From assembly GCF_003428625.2 (NCBI RefSeq), contig NZ_QVQT02000001.1:434001-498000 (forward strand): a stretch of DNA of 64,000 bases, given 5' to 3'. The translations under genes and the position numbers were made by a program. Positions within the stretch are counted from its first letter, which is position 1. Each line of letters begins with the position of its first letter. The stretch comes from Paracidobacterium acidisoli. Lineage in GTDB: Bacteria; Acidobacteriota; Terriglobia; Terriglobales; Acidobacteriaceae. The notes below the pieces were generated by a model. It had not been told where the DNA came from. It saw nothing but the letters and a program-made list of their open reading frames with translations, and made no database searches. Positions 45,621-54,059 of the stretch are shown here, one piece after another.

Positions 45621-46274
45621 TCAGCGCTCAAACCAGATTTCCATGCCTACCGGCTCGGGACGAATCTCCGTGTTTCGGAAGGGAATCCTCGCCAGCATGC
45701 GCTCGAACTCCAGCATGGTGTAAGCGCGCTTCAGCAGACTGAAACGGAAGACGAACTTCATAAAGAGACGATTGAGTGCGGAGACACCGAGGCCGTCGAC
45801 GTACTTTGCGATCTCAGACATGGACGTGTCGCGGCGCAGATCGATGATGAGAGCGCGGCCGCCCGGCTTCAGGACGCGGTGCATCTCCTGCAGCGCGCCG
45901 ATGGGATCGGAGAAGTTCTTGAAGGCGGCGCGGCAGATGAGGAAATCGAAGCTCTTTTCCGGGAAGGGCATCTTCGACGCATTGCCCTGCTCGAAACGCA
46001 CGCCGACACCCAGCTCTTCCGCGTTGCGGCGGGCAAGATCGACGAAGGTGCGGCTGATATCGAGACCGGTGACGCGAAAGCGATTCCCCTTTGCCAGCTC
46101 GATCGAGAGAAAACCCGGCCCGGGAGCGACTTCGAGAATGTCACCGCCGGCGGGCAGCATCGTGGCGATCCGTTCGGCGAGCAGGCGGAACTGATTCATA
46201 TCCTTACGGGTAGTTTTCTCGTACCAGCGGGCGATGGAGCCTTCCATGCCCATTCCCCTGTATGCTTTTTCCAT
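45621..46274 (-). CDS. SAM-dependent class I methyltransferase
   Basis: This 217-residue protein has motif I ILEVAPGPGFLSIELAK, an acidic motif II at LDISRTFVDLARRNAEEL, and the post-I region FDFLICRAAFKNFSDPIGALQEMHRVLKPGGRALIIDL. It is a typical Methyltransf_11-like small-molecule enzyme; the substrate is unknown. GAGGT precedes the ATG. It is divergent from the marR-like gene and probably regulated by it. Confidence 0.85.
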   Translation of the reverse strand: MEKAYRGMGMEGSIARWYEKTTRKDMNQFRLLAERIATMLPAGGDILEVAPGPGFLSIELAKGNRFRVTGLDISRTFVDLARRNAEELGVGVRFEQGNASKMPFPEKSFDFLICRAAFKNFSDPIGALQEMHRVLKPGGRALIIDLRRDTSMSEIAKYVDGLGVSALNRLFMKFVFRFSLLKRAYTMLEFERMLARIPFRNTEIRPEPVGMEIWFER

Positions 46275-46296
46275 CGCATTACCTCAATCGGAATAT

Positions 46297-46313
46297 ATCT
46301 TATTTAATAAGAT
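46297..46313. promoter_or_regulatory. Perfect palindrome in the methyltransferase/MarR divergent region
   Basis: ATCTTATT-T-AATAAGAT has perfect eight-base arms with a one-base spacer. It lies midway between the two divergent start codons. This is the expected form and position of a MarR operator controlling both genes. Confidence 0.65.
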
Positions 46314-46332
46314 ACTTTACTAATAAGCATCC

Positions 46333-46842
46333 ATGGCTCCTTTGTCAAATGAAAACCGCGCCCGCCTCTTTGCCGATCTCACCCGCTCGGTCCGTCTGTT
46401 CATTGCCGGCGCCAGCCTGTTCAGCCAGAGAGTGGCAGACAAGCTGAACATGCATCCGACGGATCTGCAGTTTCTGAATCTGCTGGAGCTGCTGGGGCCG
46501 TTGACGCCAGGCACTCTGGCACAGTGCAGCGGATTAACGACGGGCGGCGTGACGGTGGTTCTGGACCGTCTGGAAAAGAGCGGCTATATCCGGCGCCTGC
46601 CTAATCCCGCAGACCGGCGCAGCGTGCTGGTCGACTGGATTCCGGCGAAACGGAAGAAGGTCACGTCGAACTACGACGCGGTCGAGGGGCAGTTCCACAT
46701 GATTCTCGGGGAGTTTTCAGAAGAAGAGCTGCAGACGGTGCTGACCTTTTTCTCGACGGCCAATGCGGCGAGGTCGCGGGAGAAAAGCAGTGCGGGAAAA
46801 CAGAGTAGGACCAGGACAGGTATAGGAAGGCCGCAGGCCTGA
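46333..46842 (+). CDS. MarR-family transcriptional regulator
   Basis: This 169-residue winged-helix protein has MHPTDLQFLNLLELLGPLTPGTLAQCSGLTTGGVTVVLDRLEKSGYIRRLPNPADRRSVLV, the MarR DNA-binding domain with its wing. It probably represses its own gene and the divergent methyltransferase gene through the palindrome at 46297-46313. The basic, arginine-rich C-terminal tail is unusual and may come from readthrough of non-conserved sequence. Confidence 0.88.
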   Translation: MAPLSNENRARLFADLTRSVRLFIAGASLFSQRVADKLNMHPTDLQFLNLLELLGPLTPGTLAQCSGLTTGGVTVVLDRLEKSGYIRRLPNPADRRSVLVDWIPAKRKKVTSNYDAVEGQFHMILGEFSEEELQTVLTFFSTANAARSREKSSAGKQSRTRTGIGRPQA

Positions 46843-46845
46843 TGC

Positions 46846-46869
46846 TGTGGAGCGGTGCCCTGCTCCACA
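46846..46869. terminator. Hairpin between convergent MarR and M61 genes
   Basis: TGTGGAGC (46846-46853) pairs perfectly with GCTCCACA (46862-46869) across an eight-base loop, within the short gap between the two convergent stop codons. No clear U tract follows, so it may be a stabilising rather than a strong terminating hairpin. Confidence 0.45.
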
Positions 46870-46880
46870 AAGGCACGCGA

Positions 46881-48788
46881 TCAGTTTTTGGCAGGCGCCT
46901 GCTCTTTGCCGGTGAGCGGCGCGATGATCTCGTCGAGCAGGTCGGGAGTTCCGTCGACGCGCTCGAGGTGCGGGAAGCGCAGGCCGTCGTAATAGTCCAG
47001 ATGGACGATTTTGTAATAGCCGGTGTTGACGACGATGAGCTCGATCGGCGTCTTGCTTCCCTTCGCACCGGTGATGGCATCGCCGAGCAGCTGCGGGCTG
47101 AACTGGCGTCCGTTCACGGCGATGATCTGCATGCCGGGACCGAGGCCGGACTTGTCGGAGACGGAGCCCATCAGCACGTCATCGATGTGGCCGTCGTTGG
47201 AGACGTTGATGCCGATGGCCCACCACGCCTGGCTTTCGCCGAGGCCGGCGGCGCGGGCCTGCGTGTATTCGCTGGGCTGATCGGTGTAAACGAGGCGGTA
47301 TCCGCCGTGCTCGATGCCGTCGAGCGGAGCGTGCGGTGACTTGCTGGTGAGCCGCTGGCGCAGAAAGCCCGCCCAGTCGTACGGCACAACGGCGTTGAGG
47401 TTCGCGACGATGTCGTCGAAGGTGTAGGGCACGACCTTCGGCTGCGTGTTGCCGCCGAGGCCGAGGAAGCGCGCCGCGAAATCGTTGAGGCTTTTTTTGT
47501 CGTTCGTCAGACGGCGAATGCTGGTGTCGACGTCGAGCCAGACCAGCTCGCCCTCGGGATAATAATCGACGTTGCGGCGCCAGTTGTCCCATTGCGGGCT
47601 GGCTTCGTAGAGCGTCTGCGCGGCGGTCGCGGTGTCCTGCAGATCGCGCCAGGTGCGGCCGGGGCGGTAGTCGAGCGTGGCGGCGCTGCTGGCCAGCGCG
47701 TCGCGGTATTCGGAGGGCGTTTCGATTTTGCTGCGCGCGGCGAGCACGTCGCCGTAGTACTGCGTGAGCCCTTCATAGACCCAGAGAAGATTGCCCTTCA
47801 TGGGGTCTTCGTAGTTGCCGGTGGCGAGGCCGGCGGGGCGGCGGTATTTGCCGTTCCAGGAGTGGGTGAACTCATGCGGCAGCAGATCGGCTGAGAGCAG
47901 CTGGAGATTGTCGTCGACGAAGGTCTTCTCGGGCACGCGGTCATCACTCGACTGATGGTGTTCGAGGCCGAAGTGCGATACCTGATCGCTGGCGGTGACG
48001 AGGAAGTGATAGCTGTCGTAGTGCCGCGATTTGTAGAGCGCTCCGGTTTCGCGGATCAGATTGCTGAAGGCATCGAGCGTGCTGCTGCTGAGGCGCAGAT
48101 CTTCCGGGCCGTCGGCGGCGATATCGAGGTAGTGCTTCGGCGTGATCTCGGGCGCGAGCGGAAACTCTTTAAAGTAGCGGCCGGTGAGCAGCGGCGAATC
48201 GACGAGCTGCTCGAGCGACACGGCGGCGAAGTGAATGGTGCTGCCGTCCTGACTGGTCTTTGTCAGAGCGGTGCCGTACTGCCAGCCCGCGGGCAGCGTC
48301 ACGGCTGGCTCGACGGAGATGTCTGCGGACTGATGACCGGAGGGATAAAGCACCACCTCATTCCAGCTGAGAACGGCGAGGCTGGCGCTGGTGGAGGCGC
48401 CGGCGGAGAATCCTGTAGCGGCGGCGGTCGCCAGAAAATCGCACTTCGCGTCGAGCATGGTGACGCCCTGCGGCACGGTGAGGTGAAAGGCGTACATGTT
48501 CACGTCGTCGCGCACCCAGGGGATCTCCTGCCCGTTGGCGGTGAAGACGAGGCCGGCGAGATCGTCGATGGGGCCGTCGGGGCTGTGCTCGCCGGGAATC
48601 CACTTCGCGTACAGCAGGGTCAGCGGTCCAGGCGTGACCGGAATGGTGAGGCGCGCGTGCAGAATTTTGCGCGGAGCATCGGTCACATCGACGGTTACAT
48701 GAATGGGTGTGGAGGATTGAGCGACGGCAGGGAGAATGGCGGTCAGAGCGGATGCGATGAACAGACCAGAGAAAAAGAGCAGCTTCAA
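46881..48788 (-). CDS. Secreted M61-family metallopeptidase with PDZ domain
   Basis: From TTG 48788 the product is 635 residues with a signal peptide (KLLFFSGLFIASALTAILPAVAQ). The N-terminal M61 domain precedes the zinc site LPHEFTHSWNGKYRRPAG, and WVYEGLTQYYGDVLA supplies the third ligand. A C-terminal PDZ segment (VLMGSVSDKSGLGPGMQIIAVNGRQF) follows. It should be a periplasmic glycyl-type aminopeptidase. The TTG start is supported by GGAGGAA six bases upstream. Confidence 0.88.
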   Translation of the reverse strand: MKLLFFSGLFIASALTAILPAVAQSSTPIHVTVDVTDAPRKILHARLTIPVTPGPLTLLYAKWIPGEHSPDGPIDDLAGLVFTANGQEIPWVRDDVNMYAFHLTVPQGVTMLDAKCDFLATAAATGFSAGASTSASLAVLSWNEVVLYPSGHQSADISVEPAVTLPAGWQYGTALTKTSQDGSTIHFAAVSLEQLVDSPLLTGRYFKEFPLAPEITPKHYLDIAADGPEDLRLSSSTLDAFSNLIRETGALYKSRHYDSYHFLVTASDQVSHFGLEHHQSSDDRVPEKTFVDDNLQLLSADLLPHEFTHSWNGKYRRPAGLATGNYEDPMKGNLLWVYEGLTQYYGDVLAARSKIETPSEYRDALASSAATLDYRPGRTWRDLQDTATAAQTLYEASPQWDNWRRNVDYYPEGELVWLDVDTSIRRLTNDKKSLNDFAARFLGLGGNTQPKVVPYTFDDIVANLNAVVPYDWAGFLRQRLTSKSPHAPLDGIEHGGYRLVYTDQPSEYTQARAAGLGESQAWWAIGINVSNDGHIDDVLMGSVSDKSGLGPGMQIIAVNGRQFSPQLLGDAITGAKGSKTPIELIVVNTGYYKIVHLDYYDGLRFPHLERVDGTPDLLDEIIAPLTGKEQAPAKN

Positions 48789-48892
48789 GCGGCTTCCTCC
48801 TGCGGAAATGCGAAGATTCAGTGTATCGGGAGCGGTCTGTATGCGCACTCTGCTTTCCGGCTTTGTTTGCGTGGCGTCCACTTTCGAACGAT

Positions 48893-48926
48893 GATCTGCG
48901 GCGCAGTGAAGATCTGCGGCGCAGTG
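48893..48926. repeat. Tandem 16-base direct repeat
   Basis: GATCTGCGGCGCAGTG occurs at 48893-48908 and again at 48911-48926, separated by AA. Each copy contains CTGCG-GCGCAG, a short dyad. It lies upstream of tmk and of the divergent M61 gene and could be a paired protein-binding site or a replication slippage product. Confidence 0.6.
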
Positions 48927-48953
48927 CGCGACGCGATGAGGTAAACAGCCTGC

Positions 48954-48959
48954 TACACT
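48954..48959 (+). promoter_or_regulatory. -10-like element at a leaderless distance from tmk
   Basis: TACACT ends seven bases before the tmk ATG, so transcription would begin at or next to the start codon. No ribosome-binding site is seen in the gap and the -35 is weak. Confidence 0.35.
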
Positions 48960-48966
48960 CAAGCGC

Positions 48967-49623
48967 ATGCCCCGCGGATTCTTTCTGACTTTTGAGGGAC
49001 TGGATGGCTCCGGAAAGACGACGCAGCTTCGCCGGCTGGCGACATGGCTGGAGGGCCGCGGCGAGCCGATGGTGATCACGCGGCAGCCGGGCGGCACGCG
49101 GCTGGGCGATAAGGTGCGCGCGGTGCTGCTCGATTCGCGCACGGAGAAGATCGCTCCGATGGCGGAGCTGGGGCTGATGTTCTCAGACCGGGCGCAGTGC
49201 CTGGACGAGGTGATTCGTCCGGCGCTCGATGCGGGAAAGATCGTTCTCTGCGACCGGTACACCGATTCGACCGAGGCGTATCAGGGCGGCGGCCGCGAGC
49301 TGGGCAGCGAGGTGGTCCGCAGCATGCATGCGGTGATGTGCGGAGGGCTCGATCCCGACCTGACGATTCTGCTGCTGCCGGACTTCGACCGGTCGCTGGC
49401 CCGGGCGCGGCGGCGCAACGACCGCAGCGCAGAAGAAGGCAAAGACGAAGGCCGCTTCGAGAGCGAGGATGAGCGCTTCTACCGCCGGGTCTTCGACAAG
49501 TATCGCGAGATCGCGGAGCGGGATGCTTTGCGTGTGGTGGTAATCGATGGCGATGCCGGCATTGAAGCGATTCATGAGCGCATCGTAAAAGTGACGGCAG
49601 AGCGGCTGCGGCTGCGGTCATAA
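48967..49623 (+). CDS. tmk: Thymidylate kinase
   Basis: Tmk phosphorylates dTMP to dTDP. The 218-residue P-loop kinase has Walker A FEGLDGSGKTTQL (9-21), the DR motif in LCDRYTDSTEAYQGGGR, and a lid containing ARARRRNDRS. It is next to holB apart from an inserted P450 gene; tmk-holB pairing is common in bacteria. Confidence 0.93.
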   Translation: MPRGFFLTFEGLDGSGKTTQLRRLATWLEGRGEPMVITRQPGGTRLGDKVRAVLLDSRTEKIAPMAELGLMFSDRAQCLDEVIRPALDAGKIVLCDRYTDSTEAYQGGGRELGSEVVRSMHAVMCGGLDPDLTILLLPDFDRSLARARRRNDRSAEEGKDEGRFESEDERFYRRVFDKYREIAERDALRVVVIDGDAGIEAIHERIVKVTAERLRLRS

Positions 49624-49658
49624 CGCTCTGCGCAAATCTCTCCGCCCGATGGACCCGC

Positions 49659-51065
49659 ATGGCAGCACAGGTGGAAACAGAACGGCAATGGACGGTCGTG
49701 GAGCGGAACGGCTATCGCTTTCCGCCCGGGCTGAAGCGCAACCTCCCGTACTACCTGGCGCGACGTTTTTTCCGGCCCGGCGATCCGATCCGCCTCTTTG
49801 AATATCTCTCCGCCACGTACGGCCGCATGGCGCATTACCGGCTGCTGAGCAGTGACATCATTCTGGTCAGCGAGCCGGAGTTTATCCAGGAGATTCTCGT
49901 CAGCCAGGCGCAGAGCTTCATCAAGGAGCGGACGCAGCGGCGCATGAAGATCCTGCTGGGCGAAGGACTGATTACGAGCGAAGGGGAGTTCCATAAGCGG
50001 CAGCGCCGCATTGCCGCGCCGGCCTTTCACCGGCAGCGCATTCAGGCCTATGGCGCGGTGATGGTGGAGCGGGCCGCGGCGATGCGCGATGCGTGGCAGC
50101 CGGGCACGGAGATCGACGCCTTCGCCGAGATGATGCGGCTCACGCTGCAGATTGTGGCGCGCACGCTGCTGAACACCGATGTGACGGGCGATGTGCAGCG
50201 CATCAACGACGAGGTGAACGCGATCATGGACCTGTACAACTACCTGGTCGTGCTGCCCCGCGCCGAAGCCTATCTGCACTGGCCGATCCCGGGCCTGATG
50301 CGCTTTCGCCGCGCCCGGCGCAGGCTTGACAAGGTGGTCTACCGCATCATTGCGCAGCATCGCGCGGACGGCGTCGACCGCGGGGATCTGCTCTCGATGC
50401 TGCTGCGCGCGCGCGACGATGAAGCAGACCACGCGGGCATGACCGACGAGCAGCTGCGTGACGAGGTGCTGACGATCTTTCTGGCCGGATATGAAACCGT
50501 CGCCAATGCGCTGACGTGGACATGGAAGCTGCTGGCGGAAAATCCCGAAGCCGAAGCGAAGCTGCATGCCGAAATCGAAGCTGTGCTGAAAGGGCGGCTG
50601 CCCACGCTCGACGATCTGCCCCGCCTGAAGTACACGGAGATGGTGCTGGCTGAGGCGATGCGGCTTTATCCGCCGGCGTGGGCGATGGGACGGCAGGCGG
50701 TGCGAGAGATCGAGCTGGGGCCATACCGCTTTCCCGCCGGAACCTACTTCTTCTTCAGCCAGTACCTCATCCAGCGCAGCGCGGATCACTTTCCCGATCC
50801 GCTGCGCTTCGATCCGGAGCGCTTTACGCCCGAGCGGAAGGCGCGGCGCTCGCGCTTCGTCTACTTCCCTTTCGGCGCGGGAGCGCGGCAGTGCATCGGC
50901 GAGCCCTTTGCGTGGATGGAGGGCGTGCTGATCCTCGCGACGATTGCGCAGCGGTGGCGGCTGCGCCTGGTTCCGGAACAGCGGATCGAGCTGCAGCCGA
51001 AGATCACGCTGCGGCCGAAGTACGGCATCCGCATGATGCCGGAGCAGGCGGAAGGGCCGCGCTGA
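49659..51065 (+). CDS. Cytochrome P450 monooxygenase
   Basis: This 468-residue P450 has the I-helix oxygen-binding FLAGYETVANAL, the K-helix ExxR in LAEAMRLYPPAW, and the heme-thiolate loop FPFGAGARQCIGEPF with C412. The pattern resembles CYP102/CYP4-like fatty-acid and terpene hydroxylases. The substrate and redox partners are unknown; no ferredoxin gene is adjacent. It separates tmk from holB, which suggests an insertion into a housekeeping pair. Confidence 0.92.
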   Translation: MAAQVETERQWTVVERNGYRFPPGLKRNLPYYLARRFFRPGDPIRLFEYLSATYGRMAHYRLLSSDIILVSEPEFIQEILVSQAQSFIKERTQRRMKILLGEGLITSEGEFHKRQRRIAAPAFHRQRIQAYGAVMVERAAAMRDAWQPGTEIDAFAEMMRLTLQIVARTLLNTDVTGDVQRINDEVNAIMDLYNYLVVLPRAEAYLHWPIPGLMRFRRARRRLDKVVYRIIAQHRADGVDRGDLLSMLLRARDDEADHAGMTDEQLRDEVLTIFLAGYETVANALTWTWKLLAENPEAEAKLHAEIEAVLKGRLPTLDDLPRLKYTEMVLAEAMRLYPPAWAMGRQAVREIELGPYRFPAGTYFFFSQYLIQRSADHFPDPLRFDPERFTPERKARRSRFVYFPFGAGARQCIGEPFAWMEGVLILATIAQRWRLRLVPEQRIELQPKITLRPKYGIRMMPEQAEGPR

Positions 51066-51128
51066 CAGGGGCTCTCCTCCTGTATGCGGGAAAATGCCGG
51101 CCTGCGGGAAATGCTTTAGTCTGAACGG

Positions 51129-52223
51129 GTGGGATTCGCCGATTTTCTCGGGAACGAAGCGACGGTGCGGCATCTGCGCGAGGCGCTTGCGGCAGACCGG
51201 CTGCCTCATTCGCTGATTCTGGCCGGGCCGCGGGGCGCGGGAAAGTACACGCTGGCGATCATGCTGGCGCAGGCGGCCAACTGCCTCAGCCCCGCGGAAA
51301 CCGATGGCCTGCCGGACTTCTGCGGCGTCTGCTCGAACTGCGAGCGGATTGGCCAGGCGGCGGACCTGAACGCCCGCGTCGACGAAGCCCTTGCCGCTCG
51401 CGATGAGCTGCGCGAGGTCGATAAGAAAGAGACGCGCATTCTGGTGCAGACGCATCCGGATGTGCTGGTGATTCCTCCCGATCCGCCGCAGCTGCTGATC
51501 AAGCTGGGCCAGGTGCGCACGCTGATCCGCGAGATTTACCGCATTCCGGCGCAGGCAAGGCGGGCTTTTTATATCTTCACCAGCTCCGCGTTTATGAAGG
51601 AGGCGGCGAACTCGCTGCTGAAGGTGCTGGAAGAGCCGCCGGAGCATGCAAGCATTCTGCTGCTGACGGAAAACCCGGGTGAGCTGCTGCCCACGATCCG
51701 CTCCCGCGCCAGCACGTTCCGCCTGGGTGCGATTCCGCTCGAAGAGATCGAGGCGCTGCTGGCGCAGCGGCGCACGGACTGGAAGCCGGCGGAGCGGGCG
51801 CTGATTGCGCGGCTTGCGGAGGGCGCTGTGGGGCGGGCACTGAGCTTCGATCTGGCCGGATACCTGGCCAGCCGCGCAGACGCTCTGGTGATTCTGCGCA
51901 ACGCTACCCGCGAGCCCGACTACTCCACGCTTTTTCGCATGACGGAGACCTACCGCGCCGGAGCCGAGGGCCAGGAAAAGACGGCGGGGCTGCTGCGCGC
52001 CTTTCATGCGCTGCTCGAAGACCTGCTGCTGCTGCGGGAGGGTGCGCCACACCTGGTGCGCAATATCGATCTGCAGAAGGAGCTGGCGGCGCTGGCCGAC
52101 GGCGTAACACTGGCCTGGATCGAGGCGGCGGCGCGCGGGGCGCAGGCGGTGGAATCGGGGATGCGCCGCAACCTGCTGCGCTCGCTGGCGCTCGATTCCT
52201 TTGCCACCCAGCTGGTGCGCTGA
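51129..52223 (+). CDS. holB: DNA polymerase III subunit delta prime
   Basis: HolB is the clamp-loader subunit delta'. The 364-residue AAA+ protein starts FADFLGNEATVRHLREAL and has a Walker A region GPRGAGKYT in which tyrosine follows the lysine, so ATP binding is probably impaired, as expected for delta'. A zinc cluster (CGVCSNC) and sensor region FMKEAANSLLKVLEEPP are present. The GTG start follows 63 bases after the P450 stop. Confidence 0.88.
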   Translation: MGFADFLGNEATVRHLREALAADRLPHSLILAGPRGAGKYTLAIMLAQAANCLSPAETDGLPDFCGVCSNCERIGQAADLNARVDEALAARDELREVDKKETRILVQTHPDVLVIPPDPPQLLIKLGQVRTLIREIYRIPAQARRAFYIFTSSAFMKEAANSLLKVLEEPPEHASILLLTENPGELLPTIRSRASTFRLGAIPLEEIEALLAQRRTDWKPAERALIARLAEGAVGRALSFDLAGYLASRADALVILRNATREPDYSTLFRMTETYRAGAEGQEKTAGLLRAFHALLEDLLLLREGAPHLVRNIDLQKELAALADGVTLAWIEAAARGAQAVESGMRRNLLRSLALDSFATQLVR

Positions 52224-52364
52224 TCCCCCTGCCTGCGCTTTTTCTGGCGCGCCGCACAGGGCTGGGGTACGATAGCTGCAAGCAAACCAAAAACAAGTGA
52301 TCTGCCGTACGTCGCGGATGCTTTTCCCCGCATCTAACGCTGGCAGAATCTCTCACTGAGGGCT

Positions 52365-52916
52365 ATGGCGAACCCATCTCATTTACCGGATACCGGTGCG
52401 TACCCGGTGCGCTCCGAGACCGCTCCGGAACCGCGTACGGCGAACGCCAAAGGCGCTGCGCGCAGTGCGCGGCCCATACCTCCTGCTTCCGCGGAGACGC
52501 CGGCACCCGCCGCTGCGGCAGCCTCCGGGCCGGATTCCGGCACGACGCCGCGTGTGACCGAAATCGACGCCAACATTATGGGACCGCGCAAGCTGATTCG
52601 TCCCACGCTGCCGGCCCGCGCCCTGCAGGACCGCAGCTTCAGCCGCCGCAACGATCCGGTGCTCGCGCACCACGCTGCGATGCTGCAGACGCCTTCGTCG
52701 CTCGAAGCCTCGCACGCGGAGGCCTTCTACTTTCAGAAACAGATGCAGGCACAGACGCAGATGGTCTTCGTTCTTGAGGACGGAGAGACGATCGAAGGCT
52801 ATATCGAGTGGTACGACCGCAATGCCATCAAGGTGCGCAACAGCACCCGCACGCTGATCTACAAGGCGGGCATCAAATATCTCTATAAGGCGGGCGAAAA
52901 CCGCACTTCCTTTTAA
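52365..52916 (+). CDS. Hfq-like RNA chaperone with long N-terminal extension
   Basis: This 183-residue protein has an Ala/Pro-rich, apparently disordered N-terminal half. A C-terminal Sm-like domain (about 116-176) follows. Sm1 reads VFVLEDGETIEGYIEWYDRNAIKVRN and Sm2 reads TLIYKAGIKYLYK, where classical Hfq has the YKHA motif. The family link to Hfq is clear in pattern; the missing Sm2 histidine and the added half are unusual. A -10-like TACGAT lies near 52268. Its stop overlaps that of the convergent Sua5 gene. Confidence 0.75.
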   Translation: MANPSHLPDTGAYPVRSETAPEPRTANAKGAARSARPIPPASAETPAPAAAAASGPDSGTTPRVTEIDANIMGPRKLIRPTLPARALQDRSFSRRNDPVLAHHAAMLQTPSSLEASHAEAFYFQKQMQAQTQMVFVLEDGETIEGYIEWYDRNAIKVRNSTRTLIYKAGIKYLYKAGENRTSF

Positions 52917-53974
52917 CTGCTGCGCGCTGCTTTTCTGAGCCGGTCGCCGATGGCCGCGCCGATGCCCTGAGCGGGCGGCAGCGGGCAGACGATCACCGAC
53001 GCGCCCGCGCCGTCGAGCCAGCGGAGCCCGGCAAAGAGCCGCTGCGCCAGCTCCCCGGCATCGCTCCACTTTCCCCATCGCCATACCGCTGCCGATTCGC
53101 CGATGGCCGCGCTCTCAAAGGCATCGGGCAGCATGAGTCCGACGCGCTCGTGGGATGCTTCGGCTTGCCGCACGGCATCGAGAAACGCTCTCTTCTGCGA
53201 TTCGCCTTCGCCCTGCACCAGCACCAGCCGCGCCCGGGGCGCGTAATGGCGGATGCCGACGCCGGGCGACGGCAGCGAAGCGGGCTCGGCGGCCTGCACG
53301 GTGGCGGCCTCGAAGAACATGACGGCAGAGGGGATCACGGCCTGTATCTGCTCGAGGGTGATGACGCCGGGACGGTAGACGATGCACGGCTCTTCACAGA
53401 CATCGATCACGGTCGATTCGAGACCGTGCGTGGTCTCGCCGGAGTCGAGAATGGCGTCGATGCGGCCGTCGAGGTCCTGCAGGACGTGCTCGGCCAGAGT
53501 AGGGCTGGTGCGTCCGAAGGTGTTTGCGCTGGGCGCGGCGAGGGGCAGGCCGGCGGCGCGGATGAGCGCATGAGCGACGGGATGCTGCGGCATGCGCACG
53601 CCCACGCGCGGGCGTCCGGCGGTCACGGCATCCGGAATACCGGCATGCCTGGGCAGCAGCAGCGTGAGAGGGCCGGGCCAGAAGGCGTCTATGAGACGAC
53701 GTGCGCTCCCGGGCACTTCGGCGGCGACACGCGCGAGCATCTCCGGCCCGTCGACGTGAACGATGAGCGGGTCCCAGGAGGGACGCTGCTTGGCGGCGAA
53801 GATCTTCGCAACGGCTTCGGCGCGCAGCGCATTCGCGCCCAGCCCGTAGACGGTTTCGGTGGGAAAGGCGACGGTGCCGCCGCGGCGCAGAATCTCCGCC
53901 GCCTGGGCGATCGAGGCCGCGGATTCGCTGCTTCCGGGCGCCTGCGCGTCCACACGAAGACGCACGGTTTTCAT
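52913..53974 (-). CDS. L-threonylcarbamoyladenylate synthase, Sua5 type
   Basis: Sua5 makes threonylcarbamoyl-AMP for the t6A tRNA modification. The 353-residue protein has the YrdC domain (GGTVAFPTETVYGLGANAL, KQRPSWDPLIVHV, PSANTFGRTSPT, DSGETTHGLESTVID). The GIRHYAPRARLVLV linker and a C-terminal Sua5 domain follow. The stop overlaps the Hfq-like gene by four bases. Confidence 0.92.
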   Translation of the reverse strand: MKTVRLRVDAQAPGSSESAASIAQAAEILRRGGTVAFPTETVYGLGANALRAEAVAKIFAAKQRPSWDPLIVHVDGPEMLARVAAEVPGSARRLIDAFWPGPLTLLLPRHAGIPDAVTAGRPRVGVRMPQHPVAHALIRAAGLPLAAPSANTFGRTSPTLAEHVLQDLDGRIDAILDSGETTHGLESTVIDVCEEPCIVYRPGVITLEQIQAVIPSAVMFFEAATVQAAEPASLPSPGVGIRHYAPRARLVLVQGEGESQKRAFLDAVRQAEASHERVGLMLPDAFESAAIGESAAVWRWGKWSDAGELAQRLFAGLRWLDGAGASVIVCPLPPAQGIGAAIGDRLRKAARSS

Positions 53975-54047
53975 GGGTGGGCCATCCTGTGCTGATCCAG
54001 ACTTTCATTATCCATGCTCATCGCCCGATTCCGGCAGAGGCGGCTCG

Positions 54048-54053
54048 TATACT
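54048..54053 (+). promoter_or_regulatory. -10-like element at a leaderless distance from the CYTH gene
   Basis: TATACT ends six bases before the ATG at 54060, so the transcript would start at the start codon. No ribosome-binding site is present in the gap. Confidence 0.35.
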
Positions 54054-54059
54054 TGTGGC

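Noticed and set aside
49572-52052. 826-codon open frame opposite P450 and holB
   Set aside because: Composition is typical of antisense frames in GC-rich DNA, and the plus-strand genes have clear motifs.
51129-52223. DnaX (gamma/tau) instead of HolB
   Set aside because: It is short, its Walker A is degenerate (GKY), and it sits near tmk, all of which fit delta'.
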